From positions 1 through 64,000 of the forward strand of contig JAZRTK010000026.1 in assembly GCA_045651985.1 (NCBI GenBank): 64,000 nt of DNA, given 5' to 3'. Each line of letters opens with the position of its first letter. The stretch's first letter is position 1. The DNA is from SIG710 sp045651985 (GTDB lineage Bacteria > Bacillota > Clostridia > Oscillospirales > CAG-272). Made by a program: the position numbers and the translations under genes. Shown here one piece after another: positions 26,491 to 35,246 of the stretch. The notes under the pieces were generated by a model, which had not been told where the DNA came from, did not search any database, and was given only the letters and a program-made list of their open reading frames with translations.

Positions 26491-26738
26491 TTAAGGGCTT
26501 GAAAAAGTTTTGGTCAAGCTTTTTCAAAAGCTTGCCCAGTGGAGGTCGCGGAGACCTCCTCGCCCTCCGCAGAGGGCGAAGCTCCTTTCGGCGTTTTCTT
26601 TTGGGAACTTTTCTTTTGCGCCTGTGGCATCAAAAGAAAAGTGGGAAAACGGGTTCTGCTTTACACCCCACAAGAGGGAGACTTGAAAATATCATTTGCG
26701 GTGGGTTTTCAAAAACGACTGCGTTCGGCCGTCGTTTT
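26491..26738. repeat. Composite palindromic intergenic element
   Basis: Three strong palindromes in a row: AAGCTTTTTC/AAAAGCTT, GGAGGTCGCGGAGACCTCC and CGCCCTCCGCAGAGGGCG. Then a pair of ACTTTTCTTTTG and CAAAAGAAAAGT about 20 bases apart, and finally AAAACGAC/GTCGTTTT close to the convergent small gene. The open frames crossing it are by-products of the repeats. Similar chains of palindromes are scattered through many clostridial genomes; copy number here cannot be judged from one window. Confidence 0.6.
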
Positions 26739-26936
26739 TTACATTTTATCCATGGTAATATCTTGTTTTATTCTTTTAAGGTCAAATTCGGGGAAACAAA
26801 GCAAAAAGTAGTCGCACTCGTCGCAGCATAACGGATATTCAGGGTACTTATCACCGCCGAGGCATTCGTCGGGCTTTCCGGGGGTAAGCTCTACCCCTGT
26901 AACGTCTATCACCTTTTCCGGAAATTTTTTACTCAT
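26739..26936 (-). CDS. Small Cys-rich protein behind a structured leader
   Basis: 65 residues with a good AGGAGG ribosome site six bases before the ATG. A Cys cluster, YPLCCDECDYFLLCFPEF (about residues 34-51), could bind a metal. There is no signal peptide. I do not recognise a named family. A structured RNA ending in an intrinsic terminator lies directly in front, so expression may depend on read-through of that terminator. Confidence 0.72.
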   Translation of the reverse strand: MSKKFPEKVIDVTGVELTPGKPDECLGGDKYPEYPLCCDECDYFLLCFPEFDLKRIKQDITMDKM

Positions 26937-26949
26937 ATATCCTCCTTAA

Positions 26950-27115
26950 AATAAAAAAGTGCGCAGCCGAAGCTACGCACCGAAAAACGCATAACTCCGA
27001 TTGCTGCGACACAACTTTTGACAAACCACAAGAGAAAGCCAAAAAAGAGAATGCGTTTTTACCGAAATAAAAACTCTTCTCCCGTGATTTGTCCAATTAT
27101 TAAGCTGTGTCGCAG
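26950..27115 (-). ncRNA. Structured RNA with own promoter, 6S-like rod or leader
   Basis: About 165 bases between a consensus promoter (27120-27148) and an intrinsic terminator. Closing stem: 27106-27115 pairs perfectly with 27004-27013 (10 bp). After an asymmetric internal loop, 27084-27093 pairs with 27020-27029 (10 bp, one G:U). Above it lies a rod with GAGAA/TTCTC and GTTTTTA/TAAAAAC and a TTTCGG loop. Also, 27051-27060 can pair perfectly over 10 bases with 26983-26992, outside the closing stem, giving a pseudoknot or alternative fold. A rod with a central bubble resembles 6S RNA, but placement 14 bases before a ribosome site equally suggests a regulatory leader. Confidence 0.65.
26952..26980 (-). 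terminator. Terminator of the structured RNA
   Basis: Nine-base-pair stem (GTGCGTAGC/GCTGCGCAC on the minus strand), TTCG loop, six T. It ends 15 bases before the start codon of the Cys-rich small gene. Confidence 0.88.
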
Positions 27116-27119
27116 GGAT

Positions 27120-27148
27120 ATTATAGCACACCCCTGATAAATTGTAAA
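27120..27148 (-). promoter_or_regulatory. Promoter of the structured RNA
   Basis: TTTACA, 17-base spacer, TATAAT on the minus strand; the predicted start coincides with the first base of the closing stem. Confidence 0.85.
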
Positions 27149-27213
27149 TACTTTTGGGAAAATTTATATAACTACATCTATCTTGAAGCCTCTCTCCCTA
27201 CAAAATTCCGCAC

Positions 27214-27246
27214 AAAAAAAACGGCGATGTTCAATCGCCGTTTTTA
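27214..27246 (-). terminator. Terminator of pepF
   Basis: AAAACGGCGAT/ATCGCCGTTTT stem with a GTTCA loop and T runs on both sides, about 100 bases after the pepF stop. Between it and pepF nothing else is seen. Confidence 0.85.
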
Positions 27247-27345
27247 ACGTTTTTAAGGACAAAACGTCTGTCTTTGTCCCCTTTTTGAAGGTTTCGCGGG
27301 AGTTTGGGGGCGCCTTTCCAAAGGCGTCCCCAAAATTTCCGACGC

Positions 27346-29136
27346 TCAGTAAATTTCCTTAAAACTCTCAATGGCTTCCTTGAAGTCGGCAATAGCCGCT
27401 TCAACCACTGCGGGGTCGGACATGTCGATGCCCGCAACCTTCAAGCTGTCAAGAGGACTGATCCTGCCGCCGCATGAAAGGAATTCCAGATACTTGCCGA
27501 TGTACGCCTCTCCCTCTGTCTCGATCCTACGTACGATCGCGGACGCCGCGGAAATGCAGGTCGCGTACTTGTAAACGTAGAAGGAACGGTAAAAATGTGG
27601 TATTCTCATCCACTCGCAAGCGATCTCCTTGTCGCATACTACGCTCTTACCAAAGTACTTCTTGACTATATTGTAATAAACGTCGCAAAGGCTCTCCTGT
27701 GTGAGGGTCGCGCCCTGCTCTGTCATAGCATGAATATCCCGCTCAAACTCCGCGAACATAGTCTGGCGGTAAAGAGTGCCCTTGTAGGTCTCCATCAGCT
27801 GATTGAGAATTGACAGCTTTTCCTCTCGGCTGTTTGACTCGCGGAGCTTCTTGTGGCAAAACAGCAGCTCGTTTACAGTCGACGCAACCTCTGCTACGAA
27901 AATAGTGTAGTTCGACTCCTGGGGTGTGTTGTTCTTGCAGGAGTAGTAGGAGTGCATGGAGTGACCCGCCTCGTGAGCCAAAGTCGACACGTCGTCGATC
28001 TTCTCGTTGTAGTTGAGCAGAATATAAGGCTGTGTGTCATAGCAACCTGCGCTGTACGCGCCGCCGCGCTTGCCCTTGGTGGGGTAAACGTCGACCCAGC
28101 TCTTGTTTCTGATGCCGTCCTCAAGAGTATCTGCGTACTCGTCGCCCAAGATACGAACGGTGTCGATGACCGTCTCTACCGCCTCGTCAAAGCTGTATTC
28201 CTTTGTGCAGTCGGGAATAAGAGGGGTGTAGAGGTCGTACATATGAAGCGCGGGAAGACCCAGCACCTCTTTTTTCAGGTCGTAGTAGTCGTAGATGACC
28301 TGCATGTTGCTATTGACCGTGTCAATGAGGTTGTTATAAATTACGGGAGTTACCTCGTCGTTAAATGTGGACGCCTCAAGGCTGGACTTAAATCCTCTGA
28401 TCTTTGCCAGCGTCGTTCTTTCCTTTACGGTATTGCCAAGCAGTGACGCAAAGGTGTTGCCGAATTGCTTGTATGTTGCGTACAGCTTCTTAAACGCCGC
28501 GCGCCGTACCCGTCTGTCCTTGCTGGTAAGCCGCAGAACGTAGGTGGAATCGGTCAGCTCCACAAGCTTGCCCTCCTCGTCGCGTATCTTGCCGAAGGTA
28601 AGGTCTGCGTCCGAGAAGATGCCCTCGATCTCTCCGTGAGTACCAAGGCAGATGCCGATGTCGGCAAGCAGCTGCTCCTTGTCGTCGGACAAAGTGTACT
28701 TGCGGTAACGGCGGTTTACGTCGATCGTTCGGCGGAATTCTTCAAGCTTGGGAAGCTCTGCGTACCACGCGTCAAGGGTCTTGTCCTTGACCTTGACCAG
28801 TGCGGGCGAGATAAAGAATGTCGCCGAGCTCGCGTCGTTTAACAGATTCATCATCTTCCCTATGAGCGCAAGGTACTTATTGTCCGACTTGTCAAGGTCG
28901 GAGGACAAAAATGCGTACTCGTAGAGCTTGGAGAGTATGCGCTCAAGGTCCGTGTTTGCCTGCAGGGCGTCGTAGAGCCCCTGCGCGGACTTGGTCATTG
29001 TGTCGCGGTGGCGGGGGTAATCGGCAATAAGAGCCTGCGCGCGCATAAAATCGGCGTCAAAATCCGCCTCAGTCTTGTAGATTCCCGTCAGATCCCACTT
29101 GTATTTTGCGGGGATCTCGCTTCTCACGTGTGTCAT
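27346..29136 (-). CDS. pepF: Oligoendopeptidase F
   Basis: M3-family zinc metallopeptidase of 596 residues, the usual length, cleaving short cytosolic peptides. The catalytic motif is LAHEAGHSMHSYYS (HExxH plus conserved Ser/His context), followed by the ligand region FVAEVASTVNELLF. The helical N-terminal half (about 1-190) is the PepF N-domain. It is monocistronic, with its own promoter at 29177-29205 and terminator. Confidence 0.95.
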   Translation of the reverse strand: MTHVRSEIPAKYKWDLTGIYKTEADFDADFMRAQALIADYPRHRDTMTKSAQGLYDALQANTDLERILSKLYEYAFLSSDLDKSDNKYLALIGKMMNLLNDASSATFFISPALVKVKDKTLDAWYAELPKLEEFRRTIDVNRRYRKYTLSDDKEQLLADIGICLGTHGEIEGIFSDADLTFGKIRDEEGKLVELTDSTYVLRLTSKDRRVRRAAFKKLYATYKQFGNTFASLLGNTVKERTTLAKIRGFKSSLEASTFNDEVTPVIYNNLIDTVNSNMQVIYDYYDLKKEVLGLPALHMYDLYTPLIPDCTKEYSFDEAVETVIDTVRILGDEYADTLEDGIRNKSWVDVYPTKGKRGGAYSAGCYDTQPYILLNYNEKIDDVSTLAHEAGHSMHSYYSCKNNTPQESNYTIFVAEVASTVNELLFCHKKLRESNSREEKLSILNQLMETYKGTLYRQTMFAEFERDIHAMTEQGATLTQESLCDVYYNIVKKYFGKSVVCDKEIACEWMRIPHFYRSFYVYKYATCISAASAIVRRIETEGEAYIGKYLEFLSCGGRISPLDSLKVAGIDMSDPAVVEAAIADFKEAIESFKEIY

Positions 29137-29176
29137 TTTTTATACCTCTCTGTTTGGTAATTTTTCTAACAGTTTA

Positions 29177-29205
29177 ATTATACCCGTGAAATTCTCGTTT
29201 GTCAA
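29177..29205 (-). promoter_or_regulatory. Promoter of pepF
   Basis: TTGACA, 17-base spacer, TATAAT on the minus strand, 40 bases before the ATG. Confidence 0.87.
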
Positions 29206-29347
29206 TGAAAACGGAGAAAATTTGAGAAACGCGTGAAAAAACCACCAAAAAGAGTGGTTTTGTACCGTATTTAAGAATAAGTCAGCAGGATTTGGCATAA
29301 TAATATGAAGGGCGAACAAAGCAAAAAGGAAAATTCCCCCAAAGGGG

Positions 29348-29376
29348 TTGACAAAGCCCCAAATCCATGCTATAAT
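29348..29376 (+). promoter_or_regulatory. Promoter of the tRNA-Leu/tRNA-fMet unit
   Basis: TTGACA, 17-base spacer, TATAAT, 45 bases before tRNA-Leu. Confidence 0.88.
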
Positions 29377-29421
29377 AGATACGCTGACAGGGCGCGCGCC
29401 CGTCGGACGTTGTTTCTGCAC

Positions 29422-29510
29422 GCCGGAATGGCGGAATTGGCAGACGCCCGGGACTTAAAATCCCGTGATACGTGAGTATCGTACCGGTTCGACCCCGGCT
29501 TCCGGCACCA
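29422..29510 (+). tRNA. tRNA-Leu (TAA)
   Basis: Class II tRNA of 89 bases with acceptor GCCGGAA/TTCCGGC, anticodon loop containing TAA, a long variable arm (GATACGTGAGTATC) and encoded CCA. Confidence 0.95.
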
Positions 29511-29578
29511 GAAGCAAGGGACGGGGCTGACGAGCGTACGGCGATCGTATTGCGAGAACCTTGTCAACAAATCAATAT

Positions 29579-29656
<78 letters not shown>

Positions 29657-29665
29657 TTGAATAGG

Positions 29666-29720
29666 TTCCCACTTTAGAACCCCGTTTTAATCGGAGTCAA
29701 AAGTGGGAATCTTCTTTTAT
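29666..29720 (+). terminator. Hairpin after tRNA-fMet, terminator-like
   Basis: TTCCCACTTT pairs with AAAGTGGGAA over a 24-base loop, followed by TCTTCTTTTATGTTTT. It probably terminates the tRNA transcript and overlaps the end of the IS3 transposase gene. It is not the same as the terminator next to the second att copy. Confidence 0.6.
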
Positions 29721-30862
29721 GTTTTAGCGTGCGTAAAGAACTCCGTTTCAAATTGAAGCGGAGTTTTCATTTTCAGCTTTCTATGTGGCCGTTCTTCATT
29801 GTAAAAATGCATGTACTCTCTTACTACTTCATCTAACTCTTGCGGATCTTTGTATAGATAGTGATATATTGCTTCTTTCTTCAATGTGTGGAAAAATGAC
29901 TCGCATACTGAATTATCGTAAGGAGTGCCCGGCGTAGAAAAGGATTGCGTAATATGTAGCTCTCGCAATCTTTTGCGGAAAGCATATGCTGTATATTGTA
30001 CACCTTGATCGCTATGGAACATCAATTCTTTAGGTCTTCCGCGTGAGGTATAAGCTTCGTCAAATGTTTTCATTACAAGAGAGGTATCAATAAGGTCAGA
30101 TATTCCATAGGAAAGTAAACTTCGAGAGTAAAGATCTAATATAACGCATATGTAATAATAAGTATCCCCAACTTTTGCATAGGTGATATCGCTCACCCAT
30201 ACTAAGTTTGGTTGCATTTGATCAAAATGTCGCCCTAAACGATTTTTAAAAATTGCCCGCGGAATTGGCTTTTTATGTTCAGCCAAGAACTGCGGCTTTT
30301 TCACTTCCAAGCCCATTTCCTGCATGAGCCTTGCTACACGTTTTTCGGACACACGGTATCCAAGCTCCAACAATTTGTGATGTATTGGCTTTCTGCCAAA
30401 ACGTTCTTTACTATCGTAAAAGATTTTTTCAATCATCGGCTTGATTTCCTCATCACTTTTTTCGTATGAGTTTTTAAAGTTTTCTTTACGCTTTCGATTA
30501 TAATAGGTTCCGCGCGGCAAATTGAACGCTTCACACAACACATGTATAGAATATTGACCTTCCAATTGTTTGATGATTGCCATTTTTTCGTCAGTTGAAG
30601 CCGTTGCGGTATTTGGATACTTGCCAAGTACTTCTAATTTTTGCTCGATTTTATTGAGATGTAATTCTTTTTGTTGCCAATGCTTTATGCGCGGGGAACC
30701 GCTTGTTGAAAGATAGTGCTGCGCATTATACCGCTTACACCATTCAAACAAGGTACTCTCTGCAATTCCGTATCTTTTGCGGGTATCCGCAATTGTGTGA
30801 TTGGTCAAATAATACTTGACTACCTCATCCTTGAATTTCTGTGGATAAACTTTTTTCTTCAT
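29717..30862 (-). CDS. IS3-family transposase, single ORF
   Basis: 381-residue transposase with an N-terminal helix-turn-helix (TIADTRKRYGIAESTLFEWCKRY, about residues 17-39), an HTH_21-like region and an rve catalytic domain. The DDE triad is visible in VWVSDITYA, MFHSDQGVQYTA and DNSVCESFFHTLKKE. OrfA and OrfB are one continuous frame, so no programmed frameshift is needed. The ATG at 30862 follows AAGGAG; a longer frame lacks a ribosome site. I could not recognise the terminal inverted repeats. It is the first gene of the island. Confidence 0.93.
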   Translation of the reverse strand: MKKKVYPQKFKDEVVKYYLTNHTIADTRKRYGIAESTLFEWCKRYNAQHYLSTSGSPRIKHWQQKELHLNKIEQKLEVLGKYPNTATASTDEKMAIIKQLEGQYSIHVLCEAFNLPRGTYYNRKRKENFKNSYEKSDEEIKPMIEKIFYDSKERFGRKPIHHKLLELGYRVSEKRVARLMQEMGLEVKKPQFLAEHKKPIPRAIFKNRLGRHFDQMQPNLVWVSDITYAKVGDTYYYICVILDLYSRSLLSYGISDLIDTSLVMKTFDEAYTSRGRPKELMFHSDQGVQYTAYAFRKRLRELHITQSFSTPGTPYDNSVCESFFHTLKKEAIYHYLYKDPQELDEVVREYMHFYNEERPHRKLKMKTPLQFETEFFTHAKT

Positions 30863-30952
30863 AAGTAGAACTCCTTTGTCATGTAATAAATAACTATTAT
30901 ACAATGAAATCGTGAATTCCTTATAGCCACGGTATTGTTTACAGTTAAGGCG

Positions 30953-30981
30953 TTGAATATTTTGTCAAAATATGTTATAAT
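30953..30981 (+). promoter_or_regulatory. Promoter of the 1174-residue gene
   Basis: TTGAAT, 17-base spacer, TATAAT. The 130-base leader also holds a ten-pair hairpin (AAATATTGTT/AACAATATTT) at about 31043-31069. Confidence 0.75.
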
Positions 30982-31112
30982 ATTCAAGAGATCAGCGTAT
31001 AAGCACTGCATAGTATCTCTAATCAATCGCTTGCTTAATACACTGAAATATTGTTGGAAACTAACAATATTTAATAATTTATTGAGCATTGTTACTTGCA
31101 TAGGAGGATAAG

Positions 31113-34100
31113 ATGACAACAAAAGCGAAAAACGATAAAGAAACCACTGCAGCTACTGTATCGGCACTTAACAATCCGTTTTCTACAGGGGGCGGAGGCG
31201 TTGATTTTGAACATCGTGTTCAGGCTACTTTTTTGTTGGCGCTATTAGTGGAAGGGTTCTCTCCTTTGCTGAATTTGCCAATAACATCTGTGATTTTTCA
31301 AGGTAAAAGATCGGGATATGATATTGACGATGTTGTAGTAGTATCATCTTGTGAGACAAATACGGCTAAACTATTATGCCAAATAAAGCATGGGATAACA
31401 ATCACTGAGAACAACACGTTCAAAGAGGTTCTTGTTTCTGCTTGGAGCGACTTTGATAAACCTGAGTTTAATAAGCGAACTGATAAAATTGTATTAGTGT
31501 CAGGAACAATAGCCAATGCAAATTCATTGCGGTTTATATATGACCAAGCCAATGCTGCTTCAGACGATAAGGATTTTTCAGATAGAATCGAAAGATCCAG
31601 CTACTCTAATGGAACTAATCGAGAAAAACTGAATATTATCAAAAAGTATTTAAAAGAAGCTAATGGCAACAAAGATGTGAGTGATAAACAACTATGGGAA
31701 TTTTGTAAAGTCTTTACGATTCTCATTTTTGACTTGGATTACGAGAGTAGCGTCAATGAGTTTTTGATTCATGCATTGATTTCTTCGAATTGTAACGAAG
31801 ATGCCATAGCTATATGGTCACAACTTGTTGACTACGCAGCACGATATGATAAGGCCGCATCGCATGTTACGTTGAGCACTATTCCGGATCATATCACGCA
31901 AAAGTTTAAAAACATAATTGCTTCTCCTAATAATACACCAGAACTGATAAACTATGACATTGATTCTTTTTGGGCAAAGTTGGCTTTAGTTGGATGTTGG
32001 AATGAAAAAAATGATTTTGATAAGCAATTTTTAGAGTCGTTTTTGGGTGTATGTTATACAGCAATTCAAAAACGGATTCAGGAGAATTCTTTGCAACCCA
32101 ATCCAAATGTTTCTTTTTCTGAAGGATTATGGCATATCAATCACAGACGTTCAATTATCAAAACTTGTTCGAAATTATATTTTGATGACGATATTAAAAA
32201 CTTATTCAAATTATCTGCAGAGGTTCTAAAAGAAAAAGACAAACGAATTCAAGAGAATGGAGATTTTAGTATATTAGTGCCAGAAACAGGTTCGTTTGTT
32301 CATTCGGAAGCATTGCGAAATGGAATAGTTCACGGGCTTGCAATGCTTTGTAATCTTACTGGAACACAGTTATCGTGTTCTGCGGACACCGTCAATTATG
32401 AAGCAATAATGTTGATTCGTAAGTTATTTGTCGACTCGAACAGTTCTGTGTGGATGAGTTTATATTCCCATCTGTCGGTAATTGCTGAAATTCATCCATC
32501 AGAATATTTATCTTGCCTTGAGAGACAAATTATAAGTGCACCACAAAGTATTGAGGTGCTATTCCCCCCAAAAAGTGACAATTTTTTGTTCTCAAGGAAT
32601 TTTATTTGCTCAATATTATGGTCCTTGCAAGGATTGGCGTGGGATGAAAAGTATTTGGTGAAATGTATTGGCATATTAGGACAGTTGTCAAAATTGAATT
32701 TTGAGAAAACCAATTCATCCAACACCCCCATGAATTCTATTATTACCATTATGCTTCCTTGGTACATACAAACGTTGGCATCTAAAGAAAAGCAAAAGAA
32801 CGCAATAAGGGCTTTGCAACAAGAATGCCCAGATATTGCTTGGTTAGTAATTAAGGGACTACTTCCACATGCTACGCGCTCCACCGGAGGGACTCATCAA
32901 CCCAAATACATTATTTCAAACTTGCCTAAAGAAGTTCGAACTTCTGATCAGGATGTTTTAGAATTGTATCAGTATTATTCGAATTTAGCTTTAGGATTGG
33001 CGAAAGAAAATTATTCGAAAATGTGTGACTTGTTATCTTATTATGATGACATGGATCGCGATACAATCGTGGAGTATTTGACATTAATAATAGAACAGTC
33101 ACTCGAGTGGGAGGATTCGAAAAAATATCCTTTTTGGAAGGAGCTGTTTAACAAAAAAGAATGGTTAATTCATAACGCCACCGAACCCTTGGATGACTTT
33201 ATGATGGGGCTTTTGGATTCTGCAATTGAAAAAACAACTCCTGTTGATATTAGGTACAGCTATAGAAGATTATATGAGCCGGGTTATTTTGATTATAACG
33301 ACGATGGAGAATTTGACACCAAAATGGAGGCACGGCGAAACAAGCAGGAAACTGCTGTTTATGAAATATACGTCTCATATGGAATAGAGGCTGTAGTTGA
33401 ATTTGCTAAGGAACTCAATCATGTAGGTTGGATTGCACACAACCTGGGAAAACAATTAAAAGAGTGTGACATCAAAACACTTTTAAAAATGTGTTTTAAC
33501 TCCATTTTAGATAAAAACTTTTTTGAATCAATAATCAGTGGATACATAGCAACTAATGATTACGATGCTATACTGCAAATAGGACTTCGGTCTTATGACC
33601 CAGACTATATTTCTTGGGTACTATCGCGTATTCGTCCTTCTATGCGTTTATTTGAAATTGCTGAAGACTTACTTGGAGAGCGAATCGAATTATATTGGGA
33701 CTCCATCGTTATACCGCGCCTTGGATTAGATGACAGCATTGACTTTAATTATGTGTGGAACCAGTTAGTTTGTCAAAAACGATATGCAGCGGCAATCAAT
33801 ATTTTCGGGTACTCCGCTGAACAATGCAAGATTCCTCATGACGAAGTACATAATGTATTAACTCAAGCCGCAATTACAGAGAGTAATGACAACTTAGATC
33901 CTGATGCAGTTAGAAATCTGATTGAGTTATTACAGCAAACGAGGAGCATAAGCATAGATGCCATTTCTGATGTTGAACTTATATATTTGTTATGGCTTAA
34001 TGAATATTCAAAAGTAAGACCGTCAGCTTTAAGATATCGGTTGGCAAATGAACCAACGTTTTTCTGTGAACTGATAAAGCTGATGTATAAGAAAAGACAT

Positions 34101-34637
34101 TCAGATAGTCACGAAGAAACTATTTCAGAACATACGGTAAATCGACTTTGGGAGATACTACACGATTTTTGTGTGGTTCCGGGAACAGATTGGGAAGGGA
34201 ACTACAATGAGGATGTTTTTTATAAGTGGATTGATTATTGCAAGAATTGGGCGAAGGCAGAAGATCGGGAAGACATCGTGCTACAAACTATCGGAAATGG
34301 TCTTTCTCATGCAAAAAAAGACGAGCATGATCTTGTCGATGACTTCATTATGAAAGAGCTCAACAAGATAGAGAATGAAGAAATGCGCGTAGGATATCGA
34401 TTGGGTATAATTAATCAACGAGGTGTTACTTGGATGGATCCTGAAGGAAAGCCCGAACTTCAACTTGCCAAAAAATATAAAGAGGCAGCTGAGGCTGCAG
34501 AGGCAAAAGGATATGCAAAATATGCAGAGGCGCTTCATCTTATTTCAGATTATTATATCAGAGAGGCTGAAAGCAATATTAAGCAACATCGTCTTGAACA
34601 AGAGGCTCAAAGAAGAGAAGAAGATGACGCGAATTAA
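31113..34637 (+). CDS. Large protein: nuclease-like N-terminus plus helical repeats
   Basis: 1174 residues, one gene with its own promoter and AGGAGG ribosome site. Residues about 25-115 fit a PD-(D/E)xK nuclease core: Glu in VDFEHRVQAT, Asp in SGYDIDDVVVV and QIKH in KLLCQIKHGITI. This resembles the nuclease end of Cap4/Avs-type defence proteins. The rest is alpha-helical repeat sequence of TPR-like character with an Ala/Lys/Glu coil at the C-terminus. I see no Walker A motif, so it is not a classic NTPase sensor. Base composition is AT-richer than the flanking chromosome. A stand-alone defence effector-sensor is an inference. Confidence 0.65.
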   Translation: MTTKAKNDKETTAATVSALNNPFSTGGGGVDFEHRVQATFLLALLVEGFSPLLNLPITSVIFQGKRSGYDIDDVVVVSSCETNTAKLLCQIKHGITITENNTFKEVLVSAWSDFDKPEFNKRTDKIVLVSGTIANANSLRFIYDQANAASDDKDFSDRIERSSYSNGTNREKLNIIKKYLKEANGNKDVSDKQLWEFCKVFTILIFDLDYESSVNEFLIHALISSNCNEDAIAIWSQLVDYAARYDKAASHVTLSTIPDHITQKFKNIIASPNNTPELINYDIDSFWAKLALVGCWNEKNDFDKQFLESFLGVCYTAIQKRIQENSLQPNPNVSFSEGLWHINHRRSIIKTCSKLYFDDDIKNLFKLSAEVLKEKDKRIQENGDFSILVPETGSFVHSEALRNGIVHGLAMLCNLTGTQLSCSADTVNYEAIMLIRKLFVDSNSSVWMSLYSHLSVIAEIHPSEYLSCLERQIISAPQSIEVLFPPKSDNFLFSRNFICSILWSLQGLAWDEKYLVKCIGILGQLSKLNFEKTNSSNTPMNSIITIMLPWYIQTLASKEKQKNAIRALQQECPDIAWLVIKGLLPHATRSTGGTHQPKYIISNLPKEVRTSDQDVLELYQYYSNLALGLAKENYSKMCDLLSYYDDMDRDTIVEYLTLIIEQSLEWEDSKKYPFWKELFNKKEWLIHNATEPLDDFMMGLLDSAIEKTTPVDIRYSYRRLYEPGYFDYNDDGEFDTKMEARRNKQETAVYEIYVSYGIEAVVEFAKELNHVGWIAHNLGKQLKECDIKTLLKMCFNSILDKNFFESIISGYIATNDYDAILQIGLRSYDPDYISWVLSRIRPSMRLFEIAEDLLGERIELYWDSIVIPRLGLDDSIDFNYVWNQLVCQKRYAAAINIFGYSAEQCKIPHDEVHNVLTQAAITESNDNLDPDAVRNLIELLQQTRSISIDAISDVELIYLLWLNEYSKVRPSALRYRLANEPTFFCELIKLMYKKRHSDSHEETISEHTVNRLWEILHDFCVVPGTDWEGNYNEDVFYKWIDYCKNWAKAEDREDIVLQTIGNGLSHAKKDEHDLVDDFIMKELNKIENEEMRVGYRLGIINQRGVTWMDPEGKPELQLAKKYKEAAEAAEAKGYAKYAEALHLISDYYIREAESNIKQHRLEQEAQRREEDDAN

Positions 34638-35005
34638 TGATTGTAATAAGCTCCCCTTGCAATGTCCAATGCGTCGCATATCATATGAATGCTATATTTG
34701 ATGAATAAATTTTCCTCAACATAAAATTTTCGGTATAAAGGATCGTTAGGTAATACATTTGCCTTTTTGATAATTTCGATAATGCCTTCTAACAGTTTGA
34801 CTTTAGCTTCAAGTAAATGTAAATATAGTAATGTTAAGCCTTTTCGTTTTGCTTCCGCTTGCTACGTTCTATAATCCGATAGCCATTTGTAAAAGGTGCT
34901 TTTAGAAATCCCAACGGATTTTATAATGCTTGTAGGCGACTCTGATTTTGATATGTAACGCTCCAAGATTGCCAGTTTTTCTTTGTAAGTGAATTTTGAT
35001 TTCAT
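34634..35005 (-). pseudogene. IS3-family OrfA remnant with in-frame stop
   Basis: An AAGGAGG site and ATG at 35005 open a frame of 47 codons encoding a helix-turn-helix (KEKLAILERYI and GISKSTFYKWLSDYR), ended by TAG at 34862-34864. Past the stop the same frame continues for 75 codons through a coil (LLEAKVKLLEGIIEII) and into HMICDALDIARGAYYNH, the usual start of an IS3 OrfB, then stops. So it is a 3'-truncated, stop-interrupted transposase, different from the intact IS3 copy. Its end overlaps the end of the 1174-residue gene by four bases. Confidence 0.8.
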
Positions 35006-35172
35006 GATACAATCCTCCTTATGAAAATCATATCACGAAATAGCGAACACGCCAATTATTGTAATAGAAGTGAAATTATATATTCCAATTAGCGACTGAT
35101 GACTGATTTTAGCCGTCATTGTGCACAAATGGCAGAAAAATCGTCATTCAAAAATGATTTCAGCTTAAAATG

Positions 35173-35214
35173 AGCCTCCTATGGTATAATTTTACCATGG
35201 GAGGCTTTTTGTTT
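35173..35214 (+). terminator. Hairpin in front of recombinase 1
   Basis: A 14-base-pair stem starts AGCCTCC and ends GGAGGCT, with ATGGTA/TACCAT at the top and TTTTTGTTTT after it. It looks like an intrinsic terminator. A TGGTATAAT extended -10 box lies inside the stem, so a promoter for the recombinase could overlap it. Confidence 0.65.
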
Positions 35215-35246
35215 TCCCGTCAAATTGAGAAAGCGAGGAAAAGTTT

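Noticed and set aside
26487..26831. Plus-strand frames of 90-114 codons after pnp
   Set aside because: They are made of palindromes and run antisense into a better supported small gene.
26950..27115. T-box or other classic riboswitch
   Set aside because: No T-box sequence, no known aptamer consensus recognised, and the downstream gene is not a synthetase or transporter.
27231..27437. Minus-strand frame past the pepF stop
   Set aside because: It overlaps the pepF end in another frame and crosses the terminator.
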